From Selaginella moellendorffii (taxonomy: Eukaryota; Streptophyta; Lycopodiopsida; Selaginellales; Selaginellaceae), in assembly GCF_000143415.4 (NCBI RefSeq), contig NW_003314275.1, positions 2,679,789 through 2,743,788 on the forward strand: a stretch of DNA of 64,000 nucleotides. The letters run 5' to 3'. The translations under genes and the position numbers were made by a program. The notes under the pieces were generated by a model. That model was not told where the DNA came from. It ran no database searches and saw only the letters and a program-made list of their open reading frames with translations. Below are positions 22,680-32,263 of the stretch, piece by piece (position 1 is the stretch's first letter; each line of letters begins with the position of its first letter).

Positions 22680-23165
22680 TTTACTTTCATGATGCGGTGG
22701 TTCTGATCTTCGTAGTCTTGCTCTTCTGGTTCGTTTCAGCACAGGGGATGGGGATTGAGCTCCATTACGGGGATCCGGAGACCAATCTAGCTGAAGCTCT
22801 CCGATGAGCTCCACGCTGGGGGATGAAATGCAGGTCGGAGATTTCCGCAGATGCAGAGCTGACTTTGCCGGATCTTGCGCCGAGGTAGGCTTCTATGCTC
22901 ATGTTTTCTTGTTGTGTAGTCATTGAGCTACGGCCTGTGGATCTTGGCACAGCGGCGAGTGAAATCTCGCACAACGTCGTGGAGGACAAGTATGCCACAG
23001 CCTCGCTGGGCGCCAAAGTTATAGGAGCGAACAAGAAAGCCGAGGTGGTATCTACATTCTCGTCAAGGACAAGGATAAGCACTTCCGCAGCCGAAGACAA
23101 GTTGGTGGTTGTGGAGTGTTCTTTGGCTGCTGCAATGCCATAGAGCTCTCCGAGGCCGCACATAG
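22680..23165 (+). pseudogene. SUN pseudogene related to paralogue 2
   Basis: The sequence from TTCGTAGTCTTGCTCTTCTGG through GGGATTGAGCTCCATTACGGGG copies exon 1 of the SUN gene at 24066. The intron donor GAGGTAGGCTTCT is conserved, and exon 2 starts again near 22932 with GATCTTGGCACAGCGGCGAG. The start codon region is altered, small indels break the frame, and the copy ends near 23160 after CGAAGACAAGTTGGTGG; most of the SUN domain and both membrane segments are missing. It is a partial segmental duplication in the same orientation as its parent. Confidence 0.85.
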
Positions 23166-23189
23166 CAAATCCACCATAGAGCAATAGCT

Positions 23190-23500
23190 TCATGGTTTTG
23201 GAGAGATCAAGGGCGTCCATACCGTAGCCGGGCATCTGGGTGTACAGGGTGTTCCACGTGACGGGATCTGGAGCGTGCATTTCCCGGAAGGTGGACTCGG
23301 ATGTGCCCGTTCTGGGCATATGCCTGGAGCCTGACGCACCACATCGCTCCTGTTTGAAGAGATTCTTGGCAAATGCCCCGACCATGCAGCTCCATGCTAG
23401 GATGGTCTTCTCCGGCATTGAGTTAGAGATTCTTCAAGATGCCCTGATTGGGCATATTCTTGGAGCAGGAAAGACTACAATAGCGTCCCATGCGGGCATC
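23190..23500 (-). pseudogene. PPR-repeat relic
   Basis: The minus frame starting at 23418 reads MPEKTILAWSCMVGAFAKN and later REMHAPDPVTWNTL, both typical PPR pieces (MP.K....W..M..A.A.N; MH.PD.VTWNTL). Frames are broken between the pieces, and repeats do not continue in register. It sits between the SUN pseudogene and SUN paralogue 2. Confidence 0.7.
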
Positions 23501-23584
23501 TGATAAGTTTCCAGCGTTTATACAGGCCTCTATTAGTGTGGTTCACGACACTTTTTATGAAATACTAAACGAGCTTTATCAAGA

Positions 23585-23860
23585 ATGGGCATATGCTCTA
23601 ATCAAAGCAGTCGCTCAAAATCTGGCATAGAATCAACTAAGCTGTTATCATTCGGTTTCTTCTCTGGGCTTCTTGGATATGCCCAGACTGGGAATATGCC
23701 TGGGTCAGAGAATTCGGCCACACCCGCTCTGGGCAATTGCTGTGAGAAGAACATTCCACGACACAACATTCCAGATCAAAGGGCCGCTTCGTGTCCTCGA
23801 CATTCTGTATGGGCGATCCAGGCCAGCCTCCGATTTCTTGACTCGCTTCACGCAATTCTC
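23585..23860 (-). pseudogene. PPR-repeat relic
   Basis: A minus frame near 23705-23790 contains NVVSWNVLLTAIAQSG, a PPR core. Nearby minus-strand pieces carry further MP-type segments in other frames. The region has at least one frameshift and no flanking PPR array. Confidence 0.6.
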
Positions 23861-24065
23861 GCAGGGGAACTGGAGCTTGAGATGCGCGGGACGATGTACA
23901 ACGAGAAGAAAACAGAGAGCCAAGTTTGAATGCGTCGATTGCGACTAAGAAGAAATCGAGGCGTTTGATACTGGAATATTAGTGGTTTTTAAAATTTAGG
24001 GTTCGTGTCTTTTTCCCTCCATTTTGATGAAGCCCTAGCCCCGGCATTGTAGGGTTTCTTGTTCT

Positions 24066-25527
24066 ATGGCGGGCGATCGTCGTCTTCCGGTGGTTCTGAT
24101 CTTCGAAATCTTGCTCTTCTGGTTCGTGTCGGGAGCCGGGATCGGGATTGAGCTCCATTACGGGGATCCGGAGACCCATGAAGCGCAGATTTTCGAAGCG
24201 CAGCTCTCCGATGAGCTCCAGGCTGGGGAGGAGCGCGATGAAATGCAGGTCGGAGATTTCCGCGGATTCAGAGCTGATTTTGCCGGATCTTGCGCCGAGG
24301 TAGGCTTCTGCGCTCATGTTTTCTTATTCTTAAGTCATTGAGTTGCGAAACTTTCCAGCCTGGGGATCTTGGCACAGCGGCGAGTGAAACCTCGGACATC
24401 CTCGTGGAGGAAAACTATGCCGCAGCCTCGCTGGGCGCCAAAGTCATAGGAGCGAACAAGGAAGCCGAGGGTGGTGGCTACGTTCTCAACAAGGACAAGG
24501 ATAAGCACTTCCGCAGCCCATGCAGTGCCGAAGAAAAGTTCGTGGTTGTGGAGCTCTCCGAGGAGACTCTGGTGGTCACCATCGCCATCGCCAACTACGA
24601 GCTCCTCTCGTCCAATCCAAGGGAACTGGAGCTCCTGGGAAGTTTGGAGTACCCAACCGAGGAGTGGAAACTCTTGGGGAGGTTCGAGGCGAAGGATGTG
24701 AGGATCCCGCAGAGGTTTACGCTGTCAGTACCGGAGTGGGCGAGGTATCTCAAGCTGAGATACTTGTCACACTATGGGACGGAGTTTTACTGCACGCTTA
24801 GCACCTTCGAGGTGTTTGGAGATGGCGTTGAGCGCATGATCGAAGGCTGGATGGGCAAGAGACCCATTCTCAACATCAGCTCGTCCAGTGAAGAGAATCA
24901 GTCCCAGGCACCATTCCAGAAGGTCTTCCCCAGAGTCCCTCAAGGTGAGAAAGGATTCTCGCAGGTTGTTTTGGTTGGAAAGGTCAGAGAGCTGGCGATG
25001 AAGCGGAAGATACTGTTGGATTACATTGACTACGTGAGGATGGTGCTCTTAGAGAACTCTCATCGAGAGATGCCGAAAGTGGTCTCGCGACTCGAGAGTG
25101 TGAAGATCGAGGTAAAACTTTTTATTTCTCTTAGTCATTTGCTTCTTTTTCCGTCTTTCTAGGTTCAGGCTGCAAGAGTGTTAGTGGACAACATCACGGT
25201 GCTTCAATTTCCGATCAAGTACAGCCATTCATTTTCTTTTACTCTATTAAAAAAAAATTATTTGCAGGCGTTGCGTGAAACAAATCAGAAACATTAGCGA
25301 TCGGCGTTACTTTGTGGTCACCATGGCGTTCTTAGTAACAGTTTACCTCTTCCTCTCTAGCATGGCTATCCGTCAAGCAATAAAGCTCATGTAAGTATTG
25401 TCAAGCTTGGATACCCTGGACCTTTCTCTAACAGGATTCATTCCTGTTTAGGTGGCGGAGAATTTTCGGAAGCACTCGCTATGAACACTTGCTACGGGTA
25501 AGTATGAGGCAGAAGAATCTTTACTGA
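24066..25527 (+). CDS. Mid-SUN domain membrane protein (SUN paralogue 2)
   Basis: Exons: 24066-24299, 24359-25111, about 25163-25219, 25268-25390, and 25452 to a stop at 25527; about 415 residues. The start gives a hydrophobic N terminus (RLPVVLIFEILLFWFVSGAG) followed by an acidic spacer. The SUN domain in exon 2 contains FRSPCSAEEKFVVVELSEE, YELLSSNPRELELLGS and WARYLKLRYLSHYGTEFYC. A helical segment and a C-terminal membrane span (FVVTMAFLVTVYLFLSSMAI) follow. The last exon could instead splice at CGG|GTAAGT (25498) to 25554 and stop three codons later. Layout matches plant mid-SUN proteins. It is about 75% similar by eye to paralogue 1 in the SUN domain, on the opposite strand. Confidence 0.9.
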
Positions 25528-25553
25528 GACAAACTTTTCTACTCGTTCTCCAG

Positions 25554-26460
25554 ATCCCCTGATTTTCTCTCCGGATTCCAACCCTCTTGAGCGCTTGCCC
25601 CGCGATCACTTGCGGGCATCTCCTTCATCTCGTCCACCACCTCCAATTCCAGAGGGCGGCGAGGACATCATATGCCTGCCGATAATCCAAAACCATAAGA
25701 CGCTCTGGAATTTGCTTGGACGCTTACCAAAAGAATCGCCTTTGGAAAGCTCTCTTTCTCGCTGGAAACTCTTGCCGAGTGTTACATAATCTTTGGTGAG
25801 AAACAATCTCTTCAAAAAAATTCCCAAAAATTAATGCAAGTGTTAGATGAAAGTAGGCATCCTGAAAGTGACGGAAATCGAGTCTCCTTTACCCGGATCA
25901 GCTCCTGGTTACATATCCGCTTCTTCGGGACGATCATGGCTTCTTCCCGCAAGTGTGAGTGTAGAAGTGTCGCAGTAGCGATTCTTCCAGGCTCTCGTCT
26001 ATAACAAGCAACACTGGAGGGGTGTCACTTTCGAGTCCGCCACTGGATCGTGATCATGAAGTCCTCGACGAGCTCACGAGCTCTGGCCAGTTATGCAAAT
26101 CGTTGGTGTTGGCAGGGCCTGTCTTCTCCATTGCTGCTGTTGATCTTCTGGCAAAGCATGCATTGCGACTAGAGTCGGGTACTCTCTTCCTGGTGATAGC
26201 AGCGCTCCAAAAGCCAAGGTTGTTGCCTCAGGAGCTTCTTCTCGCTCAAGATAAACTTAAGAAGAGTAGAACAAACTTTACATACCACTCGAGATGTAAA
26301 CATGAGTCAGCTTCATGGAGCCTGCTCGATCCAATGGTGCTTCTCGCTAGCCGTAGGCTAGCGATCATGAAAACCCTATGTGCGATCACTGGATTTGATG
26401 AAATGTGTATGTACTATTCCCCAATGCCCCTTAGGGGCTAAAACAACAGCAAGAGTGCAT
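25554..26460 (+). other. Unassigned interval with open plus frames
   Basis: Plus frames from 25555 to 25789 (ending LSRWKLLPSVT then stop), from 25848 (MKVGILKVTEIESPLP) and from 26022 to 26441 (139 codons) look somewhat protein-like but do not join with clean splice sites. I recognise no domain. The first begins immediately after the acceptor of a possible last intron of SUN paralogue 2. It may be a decayed gene of a family I cannot name. Confidence 0.3.
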
Positions 26461-26624
26461 TCTCAGAGAGACTAACAAGACTACGAGCATGGACGCCCGG
26501 CGTTGCCCGTGGGCCGTCCACCTCCCAGGTGACTCGATTCGAACCCAGAAGGTGTCCTAAGAGATTTTAGGGTTCTTCCTACTTCAAACATCCGGCGGGA
26601 AGACATCAGGCCGAGCTAGGGTTG

Positions 26625-27852
26625 ATGGCGCGCCTTCCGGCGCTGCCGCGCGTGCTCTTCATAATCTTGCTGCTGTCGGTCTGCGACCGGGCTCCATTCT
26701 TCGATCACGCAGATTTGCGATGGTAAGCGAGCTCGGCACGAGGAAAGCTCTCCGGACGTAGAGTACCAGATTCTCGAGTCCGATGAGCTCTATTTCGGGG
26801 ATCTGGAGCGCGATGAAGCCGAGATTTCGGTGGAATTGGATGGCGTCGAGATCTTATCGGCTCGAACCGCTCTATCCGCTGCCGAGGTAGGCTTTCCCAT
26901 GGTATTTTTTTTCTTATGGTTTCATTTGAGCTGGTTTTGAACTTTCCAGAGCCATGAGGAGCCTATGGAGAATACTACTGCCTGCGAACGACTGAAAAAG
27001 GTGACAACTGTTAGCTTGAAGGATTACAAAAGAATGGTGTCGTGGGCAAGCGAAAGTGACAAGTGGAACACCACGATCAAGCACAGGCTCGAGCCCGGGG
27101 GTGAGGAGTTCAACTTTGCCGCAGCCTCGCACGGTGCTCAAATAGTGACCTCAAGCAGCGATGGGGGTAATCTTCTCAAGGATAAGTACTTTCGCAGCCC
27201 ATGCAAGGCCAAGGAGAAGTCTTTTGTCTTGCAGCTTGCAGAAGAAGTCTTGGTGGATACCGTCGTCATCGAAAATCACGAGCTCTACTCGTCCAATCCA
27301 AGGGAACTAGAGGTTCTGGGAACCCTCAGGTATCCTACAGAAAGCTGGAGGCTCTTGGGAAATGTCGAAGCACAGAATATTTGTCGACCTCAAAGGTTTG
27401 TGCTGCCGAAGCCGGAGTGGGCGAGGTATCTGAAGCTGAGGATACTGTCTCACTATGGGAACGAGTATTACTGCACGTTGAATCATCTGCAAATTTTCGG
27501 TTCAGGCCTTGAAGGATTGATTGAAGAAGCTCAACCTTACTGTGAGCAGCAGCAGCAGGTAAGAACGTTTTCGTGTCGACTTTGTGGTTGCTCACAGTCT
27601 TTCCATTTCCAGGATGCCACACAAATCCACAAATTGCAGGAAGAGTTAAGGTTAGTCTGTTTTCCATAGCTCATCTATTTGTCTTTTTTGTCTTCTTAAA
27701 TTCTTCCCTTTTCCAGGCTACTCAAGAGCCAGATGGCTGACGACGTGTTGTATGTTGCTATTGCTGTCCTGGTTGTAGTGTCTGCCGTTCTCGTGTATCC
27801 GTGGATGGGTACTATCGTATGTTTGGTGGTGATCCACATAGCTACCTCTTGA
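26625..27852 (+). CDS. Mid-SUN domain membrane protein (SUN paralogue 3), exon 1 probably frameshifted
   Basis: Exon 1 starts at 26625 with a good signal-like sequence (RVLFIILLLSV), but that frame stops at 26724. The homologous acidic segment (ELYFGDLERDEAEIS) continues in another frame up to the donor at about 26886. Exons 26950-27558, 27613-27650 and 27717-27852 are intact: SUN motifs FRSPCKAKEKSFVLQLAEE, YSSNPRELEVLGTLRYPTE and WARYLKLRILSHYGNEYYC, then a coiled segment and two hydrophobic spans (YVAIAVLVVVSAVLVY; TIVCLVVIHIA). Everything downstream of exon 1 looks functional. The break may be a sequencing error, an unseen splice, or early pseudogenisation. A longer segment precedes the SUN domain here than in the other two copies. 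Confidence 0.75.
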
Positions 27853-27902
27853 TTCAAGGCGATAATCCAAACGCTGGCGGTTTATACTGGCTTTTCTCTT
27901 TG

Positions 27903-28050
27903 CCAGGTTTATAATGGGAAAGCCTGGTCGAGCGGATAAGATCTCGACTCCATCCAACTCCGCGGAAATCTCGGCTTCATCGCGCTCCAGATCCCCGAAA
28001 TAAAGCTCCTCGGACTCGAGAATCTGGTGCAGATTCTCGAGAGCTAAGAA
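27903..28050 (-). pseudogene. Inverted copy of SUN paralogue 3 exon 1
   Basis: The minus strand reads CACCAGATTCTCGAGTCCGA, then the codons for ELYFGDLERDEAEIS and LDGVEILSAR, nearly identical to 26760-26880. It stops at the position of the intron and is fused to PPR-like sequence upstream. It therefore arose by local inverted duplication of exon 1 only. Confidence 0.85.
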
Positions 28051-28056
28051 AAAGAA

Positions 28057-28510
28057 AACGCCCCTAGTACAAAGATCACCCGACCGTGCAGGTCCAGTCT
28101 TTTCTGGCATAGAGTCGAAGATGCTTTTGGATTCTTCAAGATGACCGCATTGGGCATATGCTTGGAGGAGCAAAGACTGTACAATAGCATCATACACGGG
28201 GATTTGGTCGTAAAGTATTAAGTTTTCAGGGTTTAAAAAGCTTCTATGACTGTAGTCCATGACACCATGTTCTTATAAGGCATTTCGTGAAATAGCAAAC
28301 GAGCTTGTTCAAGGTACCCGCATTGGGCAAATGCTTCAACTAAAGCAACTACGTCAAACTCTGGCATAGAATTTTGCAAGCATCAATATTTCCAGTAGAT
28401 GAATATACTTGAAGCATCGTGGTCCAAGAATCAGTCTGGCATCTCATAAAAAAATCGACAAGTCTGTGAGTAGGCTGCCAGCATGGCATTCCACGTCATC
28501 GGCATCGACC
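28057..28510 (-). pseudogene. PPR relic with a 105-bp segment repeated at 28865
   Basis: Minus frames give AYAQCGHLEESKSIFDSMPEK (28081-28200 region) and, at about 28260-28370, VEAFAQCGYLEQARLLF followed by HEMPYKNMVSWT. These are consecutive PPR repeats in two frames. The segment 28057-28165 is repeated in direct orientation at 28865-28970. No full PPR gene remains. Confidence 0.75.
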
Positions 28511-28864
28511 AACTCAGCATGACGTATGCCCGCATATGGCCGTGAATCTCACGTGAACACACTCACCTCGGGCATCTTGCCGTGGCAGCACTGAGATTCC
28601 CAGAGTGGACGAACATTGCCAGGATCGCGTTACATGAAACCATGCAAGAGGACATGTCTTATTTGCTCGGATCTTGAGGACACACACGATTGTGTTCTTC
28701 TTCTTGCGATCAAGCAGCATGAAAAGAACCAAAATAAGTATTTTCTTTGAGTGCTCAGGATTCTTTGCTTCTTTTCTTCTTTGTGTGATCGAGCAAGCTG
28801 CGCGAGATCATTCAATGACTGTAGCATTACGCTAGAGAATGATGCTACCACTACAAAGAGAATG
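28511..28864. other. Intergenic, no gene seen
   Basis: Short frames only on both strands and no recognised motif; it lies between two PPR-derived segments and is probably PPR decay product. Confidence 0.4.
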
Positions 28865-28970
28865 GAATGCCCCTAGTACAAAGATCCCTTGACCATGCAG
28901 GTCCAGTCTTTTCCAGCATAGAGTTGAAGATGCTTCTGGGTTCTTCAAGATGCCACCATTGGGCATATGT

Positions 28971-29255
28971 CTGAATGAACGAGCCTGTGAGAGGAAGATT
29001 CAGACCAGTCTCTCCAATACGGACTCACCTAGAGTTTATCGGGATATCCTTTCAGAGGCGACGTCTGATGACATATCATGGTTGTTGCTTCACCTCAAGC
29101 GGCCTCTTGTCAACGGTGTGTGGATTTCGCATCCTTGAAGATAAAGCACCTCTTCAGGGAAACACTTGCCCGCTCAAAGCTGGAAGACTTGGTGATATTT
29201 CTACAGTCCACTGGTGAGAATTTCGAACCACTTTGAGCTCATGGTAACTTCTGAG
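28971..29255 (+). pseudogene. CR-type (Crinkler/RHS-like) ATPase fragment, plus strand
   Basis: A short plus-strand piece carries the C-terminal part of the ATPase encoded on the minus strand at 29965-31122: ACERKIQTSLSNTD, then SEATSDDISWLLLHLKRPLV. A deletion after NGVW shifts the frame. The similarity continues through GAACCACTTTGAGCTCATGG at about 29228-29245 past the gene's coding end, so the duplicated block included 3' flank. Its left border is fused directly to a PPR relic at about 28971, where both sources share TCTGAATGA-like bases. Confidence 0.8.
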
Positions 29256-29940
29256 TTTAGAATTAGTCCTTAGGTTCTATAATATATATACACACTCCAA
29301 AAGTTCACAGGACAGAATTTCTCCACTTGGATCATAAGAAAACATTTTTACCAATGCTTAAGTCTATACCAAAATATTATCCTCTTTCTTTATCACTCTT
29401 TGGACTATTAGCGCATAGTTATGGATTTGGTGCATATGGGCATTTTTTTCCACAATAGCTTGATGATCCAAACTTAACAATTGGTTCATTATCAAAAAAT
29501 TTACTACATTTACAACAATTAAAGCATGGAGAAAAAGGAATAATTATAAAAGGGCAAAAGTTGCATAATGATTTATTAGTCATTAACTTCAAGACAAAAT
29601 AGTCCAAATACTTTGAATTTAGCTTCAAATTTAAAAGTGCAAGCACTCTTTCACAAGTCACAACTATTAATGCACCAAATCCTTTATTACAACTTGATAA
29701 TTGTAGATTGAAAAAAAAATCAATAGTTATTTACATATTTATCCCTACTTGTCTCATATTGTCAAGGAATTTTCAAAACAATAGCTGAACACATGGGTTA
29801 TGGTTTATGGTTTAAACGTCAATGGTTTATGAGGGTTTATAAAACCTACTATACACCATTTTATATATGTACATAAGTTATTTCAAATAATATTTAAATA
29901 TAAATAAGGAAACCAGATTATTTTAATTCTAAACTCGCAA
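29256..29940. other. AT-rich spacer between inverted CR copies
   Basis: Strongly AT-rich with no credible coding frame; an 80-codon minus frame (29419-29661) is cysteine- and asparagine-rich through base composition and matches nothing I know. It separates the plus-strand CR fragment from the minus-strand CR gene, forming the loop of a large imperfect inverted repeat. Confidence 0.5.
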
Positions 29941-29964
29941 GTTACCTGTTGTGAGCTCATGAGC

Positions 29965-31122
29965 TCAAAGTGGTTCAGGCTTCTGTCTGTGCTCAAAGAT
30001 GTATTTCCGTAGAGCGCCCAACTCGGGATCAGTGGACCGTAGAAATATCACCATGTCTTCCAGCTTTGTGCGGGCAAGTGTTTCCGTGAAGAGGTGCTCT
30101 ATCTTCAAGGATGCGAAATCCAGCAAATATCTGGCACCGTCGACAAGAGGCCGCTTGAAATGAAGCAACAACCATGATATGTCATCAGACGTCGCCTCTG
30201 AAAGGATAGCCCGGTAAACTTTAGGTAAGTCCGTATTGGAGAGACTGGTCTGAATCTTCCTTTCACAGGCTCCGTCATTCAGATCGCCAACCTCTGCGTC
30301 ACGAAGTAGACGAGGAATCCCACCGTACCAGTCGTAGTACAAGTCAGCTGCTTTGATGCGTGCATCCAACCGATCTGCCTCATCCAGAAGAGCCACCCGT
30401 GGAGACGACTGTTTCGAATACATCTTCCACCGGCGCTCACTCGGCTCGCTCGTCTTCAGCAGTCTATCAGCTTCTTCCCGCATTTCCTTGCTCTCAAGCT
30501 TCCACAGGCCTAGCAACGCCTCAAACTCGTCCTTATCCCAAGGGTGGACGAAGAACTTGCTTTTGACCCCTATTGGCTTCGCGCTCTTGATGTTTCTACG
30601 ACCCGGGGATGGCGCTACCAATATCCTTTTGCCCAGAGGATCTCCACTCTCAATTTTCTGGTCGATGAGGTGAACCACACATCGCTGCAATCGACTCAAG
30701 GGGTACTCCGTCTTCTCATGGATGGATACCTGGCCTTCGGACGTGAATTCCCAGATAAAGTCCGCGGACTGGTAGACGACGACGAAGCTGGTGTTCTCAA
30801 TGGTCATCTCAATTCCGAACCGGATGAGGAAGTACCAGAGGAATGCCGACTTTCCAACGCCAGGATTCCCGTTGAGGCGTCCTAACCAATCCATAGACAC
30901 TGCAGCTTCTATGGCCGAGTAGAGATTATCGAAATCCTTGCGCACGTACAGCCTTGTAATGCCTCGAGGTCCTCTCAGGGTTCCATATTCCGCAGGCACA
31001 CTCAAATCTATGAACTTGCCAGCGGCGTATACTTCTGGCTGTTGGTTCAGCACCCCTCCCCACCACGCGCTAAGCGCCGCCCCGGTTTCGCTCCTAAACT
31101 TCCCATCAGTTCGCATACCCAT
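29965..31122 (-). CDS. CR-type (Crinkler/RHS-like) P-loop ATPase-domain protein
   Basis: One open frame, 385 codons from the ATG at 31122 (MGMRTDGKF). The frame is open upstream to 31257, but the 31122 start follows an AGGGCTCGA leader like other genes here. Seen: a Walker A loop GNPGVGKSAFLWYFLIR about residue 85; a possible Walker B region (VVHLIDQ); ILVAPSPGRR, resembling the conserved SP segment; and YYDWYGGIPRLLRD, matching the G-G-(I/V)-P-R motif of Crinkler and RHS (retrotransposon hot spot) ATPases. These belong to the STAND-related ATPases of CR effectors, which normally carry a C-terminal nuclease-like domain. Here the protein ends soon after the ATPase lid region (LGALRKYIFEHRQ), so the effector domain is missing or replaced. 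Role in plants unknown. Confidence 0.8.
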   Translation of the reverse strand: MGMRTDGKFRSETGAALSAWWGGVLNQQPEVYAAGKFIDLSVPAEYGTLRGPRGITRLYVRKDFDNLYSAIEAAVSMDWLGRLNGNPGVGKSAFLWYFLIRFGIEMTIENTSFVVVYQSADFIWEFTSEGQVSIHEKTEYPLSRLQRCVVHLIDQKIESGDPLGKRILVAPSPGRRNIKSAKPIGVKSKFFVHPWDKDEFEALLGLWKLESKEMREEADRLLKTSEPSERRWKMYSKQSSPRVALLDEADRLDARIKAADLYYDWYGGIPRLLRDAEVGDLNDGACERKIQTSLSNTDLPKVYRAILSEATSDDISWLLLHFKRPLVDGARYLLDFASLKIEHLFTETLARTKLEDMVIFLRSTDPELGALRKYIFEHRQKPEPL

Positions 31123-31199
31123 TCGAGCCCTAATTGGATCTAGGTTAGATGTTCTCCTTTTATTTATACGTTTCGCCTTTTTATGGTGTAAAATATTCT

Positions 31200-32260
31200 G
31201 ACCTAGATCCATTGGTGGAAGATGCGTTTCCACGGCTGGCTCTTCTGTTGGATGCACGTATCAAAGCAGCTGGCTTGTACTGCGACTGGTACGGTGGGAT
31301 TCCTCGTCTACTTCGTGAAGCAGAGGTTGGCGATCTGAATGACCGAGCCTGTGAGAGGAATGTTCTGCAATACGGAAGTCTATCGGGCTATCCTTTCCGC
31401 GGCGACGTCTGACGACATATCGTGGTTGCTGCTTCACTTCAAGCGGCCTCTTGTCAAGGGTGCCAGATACTTGCTGGATTTTGCATCCTCCAAGATTAAG
31501 TATCTCTTCACAGAAACGCTCGTCAGAACAAAACAGGAAGACTTGAGGACACTTGTACAGTCCACTGATCCCGAGCTTGGTGCTCTACGGGGATATGTCA
31601 TTGAGCAGGAAGTTGTCCGGCTAGTGCTAGACAGCAATTTGGCTGCCGTCACCTTGGTGAGTGTACTGGTTTTATGTTTTCCTCCCTTTCATCACAAGTG
31701 TTTTGCAGACTGATAACAAGCACTGTAGTCAGTGCCAAGCGCGCGTCATGGAAGAAGGAGCAAACCGTGGGTTGATTGTTTGTAGACAATGCCGAAAAAT
31801 CAGGAGTGTGCTCGTTGTCCACTACCTGTTCCTTCCTTGTGGAACTTTGAATCTTTCGAAGGAGAGACAATCCATGAAGGCATAAGCACTGGCGGTCTTA
31901 GGCTAAGGTATTACAACGGTGATTTGAAAACTGCGCTCCCGGCTGCAGGTAAGGTGTGAGATTTTCTGCTTACAATATTCGCATTCCTTCCCATTTGCTG
32001 CAGGTCGCAATGCTAAAGACTTTGTGTGGAGGCCAATAAATAAAAGCAACGCTGCTTTCGATTTTGCGATCCCCCCTCGAAGAGTTGCCTGTAGAAAACA
32101 ATACGTACCGCTGCCGGGGATCCATGAGGTCCTTGTTGTACTCGTTGTTCCATGCGTCCAGAGCAGCAACACCTTCCTCCACGGCCTCCCGTGGCACCGG
32201 GTGCTCGCTGGCAACTGTGGCTTGGCCAAGAACCCTCAATCACTCATTGATTCATTTTAG
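31200..32260 (+). pseudogene. Second CR-type ATPase copy, plus strand, broken, with C-terminal region
   Basis: It starts in the middle of the ATPase (FPRLALLLDARIKAAGLYCD, then WYGGIPRLLREAEVGD) head-to-head with the minus-strand gene; the Walker A half is absent. A small deletion near 31366 shifts the frame. The open part resumes with YRAILSAATSDDISWLLL and LGALRGYVIEQEVVRLVLDS, then a donor at 31656. The next exon (from about 31711) has paired cysteines (CSQC, CRQC, CARC) suggesting a zinc-binding insert, with a one-base break at an A5 run near 31797. Beyond it, FVWRPINKSNAAFDFAIP resembles the start of a restriction-nuclease-like domain of CR proteins. Past 32064 no frame is clearly favoured. 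This copy shows what may have followed the ATPase originally. Confidence 0.65.
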
Positions 32261-32263
32261 GGA

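Noticed and set aside
26505-26560. tRNA-like GATTCGAACCC segment
   Set aside because: A B-box-like string is present, but the flanking bases form neither a T stem nor an acceptor stem on either strand.
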